Shown in pieces: positions 9,350 to 19,868 of a stretch of DNA of 64,000 nucleotides. This stretch comes from Atriophallophorus winterbourni (lineage: Eukaryota; Platyhelminthes; Trematoda; Plagiorchiida; Microphallidae): the NCBI GenBank assembly GCA_013407085.1, contig JACCGJ010020547.1, positions 1 to 64,000 on the forward strand, in the 5' to 3' direction. Positions within the stretch are counted from its first letter, which is position 1. The number at the start of each line of letters is the position of its first letter. The notes below the pieces were generated by a model. It was not told where the DNA came from. It searched no databases and saw only the letters and a program-made list of their open reading frames with translations. A program made the translations under genes and the position numbers.

Positions 9350-11080
9350 TCACTTCATCTTTCGCCTGACCATTGGGCAATATACTTGAGCCGAGGTATT
9401 TAAAGACTGGAACGTATTCGATCGGACAACCCTGGACGCGAAGTGGCTGGATGCCTGGTGTGTCGGGATAAAAAATGCCTTGGTCTTAGCCGCGTTTATC
9501 TCAAGACCGACTTTCGCGGCAGTGGCACTAATGCGGTCTAAAACGCCTTGCAGCATTTCGGTATTGTCGCCCAGAACGACTATATCGTCAGCGTAGTCAA
9601 GGTCGGAAATCCATAGATCCGTTGAAATTTGCACCCCTTGATACTCTGTTAACGCCTGGTTCATTATCCAGTCTACGACATAGTTAAACATAACCGGCGA
9701 TAGCGGGCAACCTTGCCTGACTCCTGTGTGCAAGTTAAATTCACGCGAGTCTTCACCGTAGACACGAACCCGTGCCCTTGTAGAGCTGTAATAGGCTCTG
9801 ATTAGGTTGACGAGCTTTAATGGAACCCCATCCGATAGCATGAGGTCCCATAAACAACCACGGTCTACGGAGTCGAAGGCGGCGCGGAAGTCAATAAAGC
9901 AAGCTATCGTTTGCTGTTGATACCGTGCACGGTGCTCGAAGATCCTGCGCAAAGTAAATATTTGATCTACGCAACCCATCCCAGGGCGAAATCCACCTTG
10001 GTTAACTCTGGTGCGCAGATTTCTTTCGGCGTAGAACCGATTAAGCAGGAGCGTTGCAAACACTTTAGCAGCGGTGTCGATTAGACTTATTCCGCGGTAA
10101 TTGGAGCACACAGATTTATCTCCACGTTTCGGCAGTGGTAGAATGATAGACATACCCCAGTCTGATGGGAAAACTTCCGTCTCCCAGATCGAACAAAACA
10201 GCCGATGTAGCGGACAGGCTTTAATAAGTTCAACGGAAATTCCGTCCTCACCTGGCGATTTACCATTCTGCATTCGTCGTAAAACACGTGATATCTCGTA
10301 TTCTGATGGTGCCTCGCAGTTGACCGGGTATTCACAGCTATTTATCGGGGAAGTGAATACTGCATTGATAGATGACGGGCGGTTCAGTAGCTGACTGAAG
10401 TGCTCAACCCACCTATCTATCTTTTGATGAAGGTCAAATATCATCTGTCCTGACGAATCTCGAAGGTTCGTACAAAAAACACAGCTTCCAGATGCTCTGC
10501 GAATCAGGCGAAACAGTCGTCCAAAGTCTCCTATACTTGCTGCGGCTTCCATTTCGGATGCGGTTTCTGCCCAATATAGCTGACGATCCTTGCGGGCTGA
10601 TCGTGTAGCAGCTCTCTTAAGGAGGCGATAATCAGATGCACCATGCATTCGGGCGTCTCTTGCCCGGGCAGAGAGCTCGATGGTGTTCTGAGAAATCCAA
10701 TCTCGTCGGCGACGAGAGGCCTTGCCTAGGGTTTTTAGTGCTGCAGTCTGAGTAGCGGTCTTTAGTCTGGACCACTGTTGTTCGACTGATGCATCACTCC
10801 CATCCAACCGCTCAGCGATATCGTCAATGAGCTTCTTACGTTGGGTCGGGTTTCCTAAGGCTTCCAAGTTTAAGCGCTTCCTAGGAGTTTTCCTTTGGCG
10901 GTTAAGCAGGCGAAGTCGGAGCTTTGCGCGAACAAGTGTGTGATCGGTGCCTGCTGCGTTCCCTGTTTCGGCTCCACGATAGGACCTACAGTCTAGCACC
11001 GAAGACATCCAACGTGCGCGAATTAGAACATAATCGATCTGGTTCGCCGTTCTACCATCGTTCGAGTACCATGTGACCAA
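9350..11080 (-). pseudogene. RTE-A reverse transcriptase domain
   Basis: This is a 576-residue frame without stops. The order is: end of the endonuclease (QIDYVLIRARW, TDHTLVRAKLRL), a basic linker, the reverse transcriptase entry (NGKSPGEDGISVELIK, LPLPKRGDKSVCSNYRGISL), motif A CFIDFRAAFDSVD (about residue 400), motif B GVRQGCPLSPVMFNYV, and motif C DLDYADDIVVLG (about residue 495). All catalytic aspartates are present. The frame is lost near 9,400 by an indel; the C-terminal part continues in the frame 9174-8776. It copies the element's RNA at the nicked target site. Length and motif order match the RTE clade. Confidence 0.9.
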
Positions 11081-11808
11081 GTGTTTTTAGGGTGCTGGAA
11101 TTTAGTGTTACAGACGCATAGGTGATTGTAGGCCGCAAACTCGATCAGTCGATCGCCATTCGCGCAGCGCTGCCCTATGCCAAATTTTTCCAGGATTCGG
11201 TTTGTTGCGGAATCTGCTGATCCTGTACGAGCGTTCCAGTCACCAGCCACAACCAGTACGTCGTTTCCAGCAACTCTATCGACTACGGATTGACGTTGGT
11301 TATAAAAATCGTCTTTTGTAGTTTGGTCGGCTGATAGGGTTGGGGCATACACCGAAACGACTGTTATATTCAAAGGGTGACCCCTCAGCCGGACCACCGC
11401 AATTCTCGGGGATACAGGCCTCCATGACATGAGTGCTTGTTTAGCATGGTCGCTGAGCGCTATCGCTACTCCATGCTGACCAGATCCATCCTCGGGCCCA
11501 CTATAAAAAAGCCAATAAGTACGATCGACTCCAGGGACCTTGATCGATTTGGATCCGTGTCCGGGAAGGCGGACCTCGGAAAGACAAGCAACATCTACTT
11601 GGTAGTCCAATAAAGAGCGCATCGTGATTGCTTGACTACCAACGTCACGCAGTGTCTGTACGTTCCAACATCCCAGATAAAAGACCTTACGGATATTTAT
11701 GGCCCGAGCTAGCTTATTTTTCACCCTAGCCGCTGGGAGAGCCAAGGGCGCGTCGCGTCTCGGGAACGCCGTAGCAGAGAGCTGAGATATACGTTGAGAC
11801 ATCGTCAT
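11023..11808 (-). pseudogene. RTE-A AP-like endonuclease domain
   Basis: This is a 261-residue frame starting MTMSQRISQL. It shows the AP-endonuclease blocks in order: LGCWNVQTLRD (residues about 45-55), ACLSEVRLPG (catalytic glutamate), ITVVSVYAP, VVAGDWNARTG (Asp/Asn pair) and NTWSHGTRTM. The frame shifts within about 11,050-11,080. The next frame continues with QIDYVLIRARW and GTDHTLVRAK, which supply the last catalytic Asp/His. The enzyme nicks target DNA to prime reverse transcription. A methionine start at 11,808 is plausible because stops precede it and it follows a GC-rich 5' UTR. Confidence 0.85.
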
Positions 11809-12329
11809 GAAGTTTCTTGGGGATAGTGTACAAGTGATGTCCCCAGCACCACTTGGTGTTTGTTCGAGTACACCTCTCTAGCCTTTGCACAGCCACGTGC
11901 AACCTACAAGGCAGCAGGGAGTTGGCAGATAAACGCGCTGTGCGCCAGTTATCTACCTACGGGGCTTCTCTCCGGATTTTTCCTCGGGGTTTTCTCCCGA
12001 AGCCTTTCCCGCAATCGGGTAACCCACAAGGCAATGGGGTTTGGAGTCAGGGTTTTCCTTCCCCTAGATGGATTGCCAGTAGCTGACGAGCTCCATCTGC
12101 CCGGAGCTAACTGGTTTTATGGCGCCAGTCACCCGCCTTCGCCCCTTCTCCTGTCAGTAAGAGCAGTTCCGCCGGGCTTGTGAAAGCCACTCGTGCAGGC
12201 CAGGAGTTGGACTTGGTTGTCAGAGGCTATTTGAGACGCACACCACGTAGGAGCATTTTATAGATAGTAGGCGGCTCATTCCTACTACCACCCCCGGCTG
12301 TGACAACCTTTGGAACCGGAAGCCAGCTT

Positions 12330-14500
12330 GCTACTCTCGGATCTGTGATTCCCCATGCGATGTTAATCTTCGAAGACATACGGGCGCTAATAATCTCGTA
12401 ATGATAGGAGTGAGACTTATCCCACGGTGATTAGAGCATGAGCTTCGCACACGTTTTTAAATATAGGTATGGTAACCGATTCGCCTCAACTCTGAGGGAC
12501 GGATTCTGACCACCACACTTCACGGAAGAGATCTCCTAATGTGCTGATTAGGGCTTGGCCACCTTCTTTGAACAAAACAAGCGGTACGTCATCGGAGCCA
12601 GCGGCTTTGAATCGTTTTATGGATTCGATACATGCTTTAATTTCTAAATCATTAGGGGATCTACGCTAACAGACCAAGGATCACATTGCTTCAAATGAGG
12701 GAATGATTCTGTTGCTGGCGACCAGCTGAACTGTTCTTCAAAATGTTCGGCCCAACGTGAGAGGCGCCGATTCTTATTAGTGATAAGAGTACCGTCTATT
12801 TCAGCGATAGTCTCACTCACTCCTTTTTTCGTAGGCCCCGTCGATCGAATAAGTTGAAAGAGTTTTCGCACGTTACCCACATTATTTGCTATTTCCATTT
12901 GCTCAACCTTATTTAACCACCACTTTTCTCTGTCTAGTCTTAAGCTCCGTTTAAGTTCATTCCTCACGCGTCTACGCTCAGTATTGTGCCCAGGACCGTG
13001 TGGTATTTGGCATCGCCGGTGAAGAATTTCTATAGAGCGTTGTGAAATCCAGTGGGACTTTTGGGTTGATCGTGTAGTTTCACAGGCTATTATTGCGGTG
13101 GCTCGCATAATCCCTGCTATTTTGTTCCACCTTTCATCGGTAGTTGCATACTGAGCAACTGGGAGTGAGTTACTCAAGGTGATCCAATAAATGTCTTGAA
13201 CTGCAGGCTGAAAGAATTTTTCGATCGCAATGTGTTTCCCATTTAAAGGTTTTGTACCGGAGAACTTTAAACAGAACCTACATCGCACAAGAGCATGATC
13301 TGAATCTATGCAGGTATTCCAAAAGAGCGGCGGCCCTCAATGCAACCTCTCCAGCGAGCACTTATGGCGATATGGTCGATTTGGGCCGAAGGTTGGCTTC
13401 CATTCGGCGAGATGTGGCACATTGACATCTTTTATGGCGAAACGAAGTGCTGCTAATGAATAATCGAGATTGTGCACGAGATTGTTCACCATTATCTGTG
13501 CGTTGGCTTTCAAGACCAAACATGCCACCTAATTATGATTCAGATGTATCTAAGCGACCCAGTCTGGCATTCATATCTCCCGCTAAGACAACAATATCGG
13601 AGCTTTTTGCACGTCATAAAAGAGCATAAAGATCGTCGTAGAAGTCGTTCTTCTCTTTGTCAGAATTAGTGTTAGTCGGAGCGCAAGTTGCTACAATAAA
13701 CAAGCATCTCTGATTAGAAGATTTTGAGTTTGGTCTAATATTAGTGGCTAGTCTAACTGCGCACATCCTGCTATTGCAAGGAATCCAATCGATTAGACAG
13801 GATTCGGCACGTGAATTCAGCACTATACCAACACCCGCCTGTCCTGAGATGGCAGCTACAGAATCACCAGAGCAGCGCAAACATCAATAGAGAGACTATC
13901 TAAGGTAAGAGCCAATGCAGCTTGCTGGCCTATTTGTCTGAGAGTTCTGACATTCATGGCTCCGATGTCAGCAGAGGTCCGTGGTTTCAGAAAGTGATCT
14001 GTAAATTGGCGAACAGAAAATGTTTCAACATGTTCAGCGCGGTCTTTTCTAAAGCTGGGATTGACAGAGTTGTTAAGAGTGGATGGGGGAGGGGAAGGGT
14101 CAGAAACAGTTTGAATAGTAGGGCCAGCAGTAGCTGGTTTTTGCTTACCCGCTGTGCTGTATGCTGCAGGTAAGGCAACACTGTTTATCGTGCGCGACGG
14201 CCGATGCACTATAAGGTTGGGTTTTCTAGTTATAGTCATCGTTGTATGCGGGATGGGATACTGCCAGGTCGTTCATTCCTAGACGGGAGAACAATTAGGG
14301 TTCTCGACCAAAGCCTTTGGCTAAAAAGCCTGACCCACAAGGCAGCGGGTTAGGTTGAGACCGTGTTCGTCTGACCTCTATCCATTGACCTTCCTGGTAT
14401 GAGTGACTCTGAAGGTGCTCGGAGAGCACCACTCAGCATAGCTCAATGGGTCATAGAGGTACACAAACCATCGCACCACGTTAAGGTCCAGTCTCAGCGC
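12330..14500 (-). pseudogene. RTE-B LINE copy 1, 5' half (5' UTR, endonuclease, linker, start of reverse transcriptase)
   Basis: On the minus strand: 5' UTR about 14,500-14,245 (shared with 27,180-27,500); N-terminal frame 14239-13856 with IGAMNVRTLRQIG; frame 13880-13614 with ISGQAGVGIVLNSRAESCL, FIVATCAPTN and the LAGD-type block; then broken frames; frame 13288-12644 with RCRFCLKF, HWISQRSIEIL, NNVGNVRKLFQLIR and RRLSRWAEHFEEQF. The reverse-transcriptase start (RFKAAGSDDVPL near 12,600) and a GISL block near 12,350 follow. The order is that of an AP-endonuclease plus reverse transcriptase protein. Several frameshifts make it inactive. Confidence 0.8.
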
Positions 14501-15040
14501 GATGCGCATCTGGCTTTGAGTTTCGAGAATATTGACTCTAACGCAACGACTCGCATAAAAATTTAAGTCCATTAATTGAATGGATGAAGACACAATAATT
14601 GATTTGACTGTTCCAATTTTGTGTACTTATAGCCCGCTACAAGTTTCGCAATGTTTGTAATAAAAGGAAGAACGATTCGTTTCTAAGGTCGATTTCCGCT
14701 GTTAGGTGCAAATTTCAGATTTACAAACGCTGAACTTGTAACCTATTTTCAAGCAGATTCATACCAAACGCAATATAAAGGATGGAACACATCTGTGTAC
14801 TTACCGAAGCTTGGGTAGGTGAAATTTGGTGAGAAGTGGAAATTGTCCGAAAACGCGCGAAAGAAAATAAATTCAGGCATACAGTTTTCCATACGTGAAC
14901 ACAGGTAAAGAAAGTCTAGAACTCATGCAGATTGAAAAGCAGATTGGATGAACTTAAAACAAAAGGAGATTATCAACGATTAAACGACAGCAAGTTTCCC
15001 GTTGAGGACAATCGCAGCACACCAGAGAACATCGACTCAC

Positions 15041-15148
15041 CGCTGAGTTCGAAGAAGAGTCGCTTCACCACCGTTGATAGGATCAAAAGTGAACGTGTGC
15101 ACAAGACCATCCAGCCCGGCAACAATGAGACGCGGTTGGTTTTGGTAG
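15041..15148 (-). CDS. WIPI2: WIPI exon 'd' (108 nt)
   Basis: This exon encodes [19 protein letters not shown] then [14 protein letters not shown], the last propeller strands. The donor is GTGAGT at 15040-15035 and leaves a split arginine codon (CG). The next exon, which should begin near an LDG-type sequence, was not found below 15,040. Confidence 0.9.
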
Positions 15149-18100
15149 CTAATAAGAGAAGTGAAAGCAACGATGACAGACGAAGGATCAGAAGAAAATG
15201 CTACTGCGAGAGCATAACCACATACTATACGATGGCAGCGACCTTGTGCATTCCCGTTGGTTGCGAAACGAGTCCCGCGCTGTTGGCTGAAGCCGCGGGC
15301 TGATCGGGACCAGCACTCGGACTGCCATTCTCCGATGGTGACCAAGAAAAACTGAAAGACCCGCCCGGGATGCGAGCGTACGCGAATGCTCGATCTTGCG
15401 TGAAAATTTCCGACACGTGTTGCGGCAAGTAGGATGAGTAGGCCTTCAAAGTATTACCGACCCAACCGACCAAACCATGACTCCAGCTACTCGGACTGTC
15501 CGGATGCAGAGGAGAAGTACGATCGGTCACCTTGAGGGTGCCCTCTTCAGAAAGTGGGATTTGTGAGTTGGTGTTCATTTCCGCATCATCACACACCAAG
15601 GCTCCGCTACTTTGGCTGGCGATGGATCCTGAAGAAATGGTGCGGTGGCGGGCGGAAGGGCGCACTGAGAAATCGGAGGGTTTGTTGGGGCTAAAAAAAT
15701 ACAGAAAATGACAGAACGATCTATGACGACAAGCAATAAAAACAAATGGAGAGAACTCTCAATTCATTGCCGTACAGTGCTCTAGGCTGAGTATATCGGG
15801 GTGTGCACGTTGCACGGCTCCAGACTTGTAATTCTATACACATATGTGTGTTGGAAAATCAAAAGACGGTATCGCCTCCCATAATCAGCAAAGAAAACGG
15901 TCGACTGGAAGCAGTACACCATTTGACACATTTTGCCCCACTTGAAATCTAGTATCTGAAGCAACGGCAAGCTGATTGTGAAGACAAAAAATGATGGCTT
16001 TACAGTATGACAACGAAAGCTGGACCATCAACACAAGACACGAACGGAAGCTGAATGCTTTCCATTCACGGAGAATCGGTCGCTTCTTGAACATATCGTG
16101 CACAAGTGTTTTCTAACGTTGGTCTAAAGAACCACCTACGCTGGTTGCATTGAAACGGGAAATGGTCCTATTCAAAACGATCTACCTCATGGATAATTGG
16201 AATCAGCAAGTCGACCTATGGGCATTAACGCTATAAAAACGTTCGCAAAAAAATATGAAAAGGATTGACATCGACCCTAGGAGAACATATTATTGACCGC
16301 TCACTTTGGAGCAGATACTGTTCTTGGCTGCGGAAGATAAATAACGATCAACCAAATACTGCCGCTGTGTAACGTGCGGGAGATATTGCTACTAGCGAAC
16401 CGGACATCTTAGTTATGTGAAACGCTGTGTAGCACGGAATCATGAGTTTGTGGCGAAGGAGGCCAAGAACAACAAAATGATGAAAGCGTTTGAATACGTT
16501 AGTGAAACCTAAACCGTGTACACGCTTAAAAAGTCCACGCAAAGCGAACCGCGAGGGCATAATAAATAAGGCTTACGGCAGCGCGGTGTTGAGAAACCCA
16601 CGGAAAACAAACTAGTACGTCCACAACGGCGTTGGATCGGTCATACACTTCAAAAGCCTACTGAATGAACAGCCAGGACAGCTTTTAAACCGACTTCTTC
16701 AGGAATAAGCGGAACCAAGGATTCCATGAGGAAGAGAAAGATGAAGAATATGGGTTAGATGTGGGAGCAACTGCTCGGCTTAGCAGAAAGCCTTAGAGAA
16801 ATCTTGTCGTTGGCCCATGTCCCACCTGGGTCTAAAAGTGGAAGCGCTCTCCTTTGTAGAAGACACGCAGCAAGACTCTACTTAACATTGTGTTCAAAAG
16901 CAAAATGACCCGAAAGGGCGCAATGTCCCACTCACGCACTCATGGGATTGCGACTGAGCTGAAGCATAGAACGTTATAGTAATCGATTAGTTAATCGCGT
17001 GACGGTTCACATGACCACTTACGATCGATTGTCGAGCTTGAACACGTGCAAGGTCTCCATATGACTAGCAGCGACGAGGAATTGATTGTTCAGGCTGAAG
17101 GACAAACTGCAGATCGATACGCACCTGGCGAAACAAAGAGCAAAGACATTCAGATTAGGGTGATAAGGCAGTAGGGTGGGTAGTAATCAAGAGCAAGAAT
17201 AAGAACGTTAAAATCCATTTTATTTATGATCCTCGAGGTGGGATACCAGACGAAAATGTGAAAAAGAATGTTGGTTAAGGCTTGGTTATGGGTTCTGCCG
17301 TATTCTTGTTGCCAAAGAAACCAATCAAGAGAACCGGTCAGAATTGTGGCGCACTCAGCCAATTGTATATCTCCCATTGTTGTAATTTCATAAATATTTC
17401 ATTGTATTCAACACTTCATGCATCTTTCTGCTATATCATCATCAGAGAAAGAATTACACCAGTAGCGTGTAACAAAAGCTTAGCTGCCATACAAACATGA
17501 AAAAAGAAAAATCCCATTGGACGAGGAATGGTGGGACTTAAATAGCTACGGATTCTATAGGAGAGTAAGCACAAACAAACTGGGAATAGGTGCCTACTCC
17601 TCGAATGGAACATGCATTCAATCAAGTTTCGTGAACGAGTAGAGCTACATCAGCACGATATCTGATCGCGGGTATCACAGCCAAAAAGAGGTGCTGCGCC
17701 GACTTTGGAGAGGTTACTGGTAAGGGTTTTTGGCTGCCTATGCCACGTGACGGTTTAGCCATCACAGAGATTTACGCCAATCGGGATGTGGCGTCCCAAA
17801 ACGAATTCGTTTCGGAAGTCGGTATTCCGTCATCCATAAAACGTGATCCAACCAGCGCAAGGTTGATCTCTATATCAACATTACTTTGAAGTCTAAAAAG
17901 ATGGCTATTATCGGTTGTCGATAAGTATACCGCAGCTCTAAGATCTGTCAAAAAGTAAAAATGTGGCCAACACAGTCAATGGTATGGTATGAAAGCACAA
18001 GCCTGATCCAGGCAAAATGCAGTACAGTCATAGACTACAAGTGGGCTAAGATACTGTCAGGTTGCCCAGTCCTAAACAGATATGAGAAATAGAGAATAAA

Positions 18101-19868
18101 GATGGTAGTGAGACTCCAGCGTGTTTCAGCATGCAGCTCACTACTAGTGGCCAATCAATTTAGCACGGTGTTAGCCGCACAGCACAGAAGTACTGCACGA
18201 TTGCACATCCGTGCCAATGCTAGGAGAAAAACCAGCTTGCTGCTATCACATCTGTGATTCCCTATGCGGAGTTAATCTTCGAAGGCATATGGACGCTGAT
18301 AATCTCGTAATTATCGGACTGAGTATTATCACACGGTTATTAGAGCAGGAGGATAAATTCTGACATCCACACTTCACGAAGGGGATCGCCTAATGTATTG
18401 AATTGCGCTTACCAATATGTCATGCGTGACTCCTACAGAATAGTAGTTATGGCAGTGTTCAAGTAGATCACATGTAGCAAATCTGCATGGGGTCGCACTC
18501 ACGTAGTAGACCCCAGATTCATTAAGATGTTCACAGAGGTATCTGAAGCTCAAGGGCGGGAAAAAAATTCATATATTCATGTTGTACGAATGTGAAACTT
18601 CGACTTTGAGTAAAGAAGAATTAATGCTTCACCTGGAATTTGATAATAGATGTCTGCGCACGTTGTGATACACAACACGACCATACGCAAAAGAAGTCAA
18701 GATGCCTGGATTTTGCTAGTTGGATAGTGTAATGCAGATGGAAAGTAGTTTTGCTGTTGTTGTAAAAGCGACGAGAACCTGATGACACATATGGAGGCCT
18801 TGATAGCGAAACCGGGTGTTGTTGGGGCGGGCCATTTCTTTTACTGGTGTTTGCTCTGGGTAGGTGGAGCTCGACAGCTACTGGTAGACCATCTATGGGA
18901 AGGAAACCCTGACTCCAAACCTCCGATGCCTTGCAGGTTACCCGATTGCAGGAAAGGCTTCTGGAGAAAAACCTGAGGAAAAATCCGGAGCGAAGTCACG
19001 AAGGCGGATAGCGCTTCCTATACAGCAACTCCCTCTTGCCCTCCAAGTAGTACATGGATGTGCAAAAGCTAGAGTTGTACCCTAGTAAACGCCAAGTGTT
19101 GCTGGGGACATCACTTGAATACTATTTCCAAGAAACTTCATGCACACGTCTCAAAACAAGGCACAAAACTAATGTAAGTAGTCCTGCTAGGTATGTATGT
19201 ATGAAATCACAAGACTGCACGTGGGCTAATACACTGTCAGGTTGCCCAAGCTCGTTATGCATAGATAACCGGTCCGTAACACCAAGTATTCATACATTGC
19301 TGAAAAATGCGTTTGATTGGAAGGCAGAACGAACCAATTGAAACAAGATTTGACTTTAAAACCACAGTGGGATCAAGCTACTGTAATGCAAATATCGCAA
19401 CACCCGAGCATGTCGTTGAACAAATACTACACAAGAGTTTAGCTAAGAGAACCGAATGAACAACACTATCGCAGTAGAACAAACGATAAAATAACGACCG
19501 GAAACTAACCGTGTTAATCCACGTCGAAATTCCATCAGTTTATCACCTTGCGGAATCGAGAACACTCGGATCACAGTGCCCTTTTCAGAAGCGGTGGCCA
19601 ACAAAGTGGCGTTTCGATTGAACGCGAGTGCAGCGAGTAGACCGTCATGGGCGGCGATCGAGGTCACGTTCTGGAAATTCAACGCATCGAATATGTATAC
19701 GGTCCCGACACGATGGGATCCCGGATAGGCCAGGTAGCATGTGTCCTCGGCCGAGGATAAGGCGATGACACCTTTCTTGTTCGGGGGAGTTTCTTCTACA
19801 CGATGAAGCATTCGCATGTCGGTGATGTTGTGAATGAAGATCCCGTCTTCCACGCAAACGACCAGTCG
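15041..19868 (-). CDS. WIPI2: WIPI2/Atg18-like PROPPIN (partial gene, four exons)
   Basis: The product is a seven-bladed beta-propeller of the PROPPIN family. It binds PtdIns3P and PtdIns(3,5)P2 on the phagophore and recruits the Atg16 conjugation complex in autophagy. Four minus-strand exons join in frame: 19868-19510, 17124-17023, 15690-15226 and 15148-15041, about 345 residues. All junctions have GT...AG ends and all introns are phase 2. Visible hallmarks are a [15 protein letters not shown] start, [19 protein letters not shown], the lipid-binding LMEFRRG motif, the VSICSLSFS strand, [11 protein letters not shown] and, near the end, [16 protein letters not shown]. This matches the order in animal WIPI1/WIPI2. 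Exon 3 has a Ser/Pro-rich loop longer than usual for the family. The N-terminal blades and the last C-terminal exon are not visible. WIPI2 over WIPI1 is a guess; the family call is firm. Confidence 0.92.
15149..15225 (-). other. 77-nt WIPI intron
   Basis: It has the donor GTATGTGG and an acceptor ending CTTCTCTTATTAG. Splicing joins GTATA to CTAC, giving an uninterrupted Val-Tyr-Tyr-Gln. Without splicing the exon 'c' frame meets a TAG at once. Its length contrasts with the 2.4-kb and 1.3-kb introns upstream. Confidence 0.85.
15226..15690 (-). CDS. WIPI2: WIPI exon 'c' with extended Ser/Pro loop
   Basis: This 465-nt exon follows a strong acceptor (TTCTGTATTTTTTTAG). The first two thirds are low-complexity, rich in Ser, Pro and Thr, probably the flexible membrane-facing loop of blade 6. 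The last part, [19 protein letters not shown] then [12 protein letters not shown], matches the conserved SYLP...F..RAFA.R.P stretch. A Ser/Pro-rich insert follows ARIPGG where vertebrate WIPI2 is short. The donor is GTATGT at 15225-15220. Confidence 0.9.
15985..16560 (+). pseudogene. LINE C-terminal remnant inside a WIPI intron
   Basis: A diverged plus-strand copy of the fragment at 2190-2755: [21 protein letters not shown] then a frame break, followed by noisy matches up to the zinc-finger-like region near 16,380-16,440. It lies wholly in the 1.33-kb intron between exons 'b' and 'c', antisense to the gene. Confidence 0.65.
17023..17124 (-). CDS. WIPI2: WIPI exon 'b' (102 nt)
   Basis: This exon is too short to show up as a long frame. 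It follows an acceptor ending TTTCGCCAG and precedes the donor GTAAGT (17022-17017). It encodes [15 protein letters not shown] and then [14 protein letters not shown]. It completes the split arginine of the previous exon and leaves two bases (TC) that the next exon turns into serine. Confidence 0.92.
17420..18480 (-). pseudogene. RTE-B LINE copy 2 with internal deletion, in a WIPI intron
   Basis: The DNA matches, in order, the RTE-B 3' UTR (17,420-17,650, as at 23,919-24,215), the C-terminal coding region (17,650-17,880, as at 7,560-7,810), then by a deletion jump the motif-A region (17,880-17,980, as at 8,618-8,700). After an inserted SINE it matches the start of the reverse transcriptase (18,226-18,480, as at 12,322-12,560). 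It is in the same orientation as the host gene and has no usable frame. Confidence 0.75.
17985..18213 (-). mobile_element. SINE-1, near full-length copy inside RTE-B copy 2
   Basis: Full family order in minus orientation, from the TGCACGGATGTGCAAT head (18,213 side) to the GCTTGTGCTTTCATACC end. CAATG flanks both sides, which suggests a short target duplication. The insertion point corresponds to the RTE-B site just before the AAGCCAGCTT region. Confidence 0.8.
18790..19145 (+). mobile_element. RTE-A 5'-UTR fragment (5' end only)
   Basis: The blocks GGAGCTCGACAGCTACTGG, AAACCCTGACTCCAAACC, GGTTACCCGATTGC and GGAAAAATCCGGAG repeat the RTE-A 5' UTR (11,810-12,130, reversed). It then continues to TTGAATACTATTTCCAAGAA, matching the region before the RTE-A start codon. 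A fragment keeping only the 5' end is unusual for LINEs, so the rest was probably deleted. It lies antisense in a WIPI intron. Confidence 0.7.
19196..19262 (-). mobile_element. SINE-1, short 3'-end copy
   Basis: TATGAAATCACAAGACTGCA then GTGGGCTAATACACTGTCAG: SINE-1 3' half with an internal deletion of the GATCCAGGCAAAGTGCC part. It is in the WIPI intron. Confidence 0.65.
19510..19868 (-). CDS. WIPI2: WIPI exon 'a' with FRRG motif
   Basis: This 359-nt exon follows an acceptor ending CTACTCTCAG and is followed by the donor GTTAGT at 19509-19504. It starts in phase 0 with RLVVC and ends after FRRGLT plus two bases of an arginine codon. Blades 3-5 of the propeller and the FRRG loop between the two lipid sites are encoded here. 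The ATASEKGT stretch is identical in type to animal WIPI2. Confidence 0.93.

Larger units (their letters stand above)
8735..12315 (-). mobile_element. RTE-A LINE, nearly complete 3.58-kb insertion
   Basis: The insertion is flanked by perfect 14-bp duplications CCGGAAGCCAGCTT at 8721-8734 and 12316-12329. Its 3' end (at 8735, minus orientation) is a short A-rich tandem tail of AAAGTAA-like repeats, as is usual for RTE elements, which lack a long poly(A). The 5' UTR occupies about 11,810-12,315, and a related 5' fragment lies at 18,790-19,145. The coding part is one frame interrupted by about two frameshifts. It sits inside RTE-B copy 1 and joins that element's two halves when removed. Confidence 0.9.

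Noticed and set aside
10087..10394. Plus- and minus-strand frames inside RTE-A other than the reverse transcriptase frame
   Set aside because: Shadows of the 576-codon frame.
1..15034. A last WIPI2 exon below 15,035
   Set aside because: I looked for an LDG-type continuation with an acceptor on the minus strand and found none that I could support. The region is dominated by LINEs.
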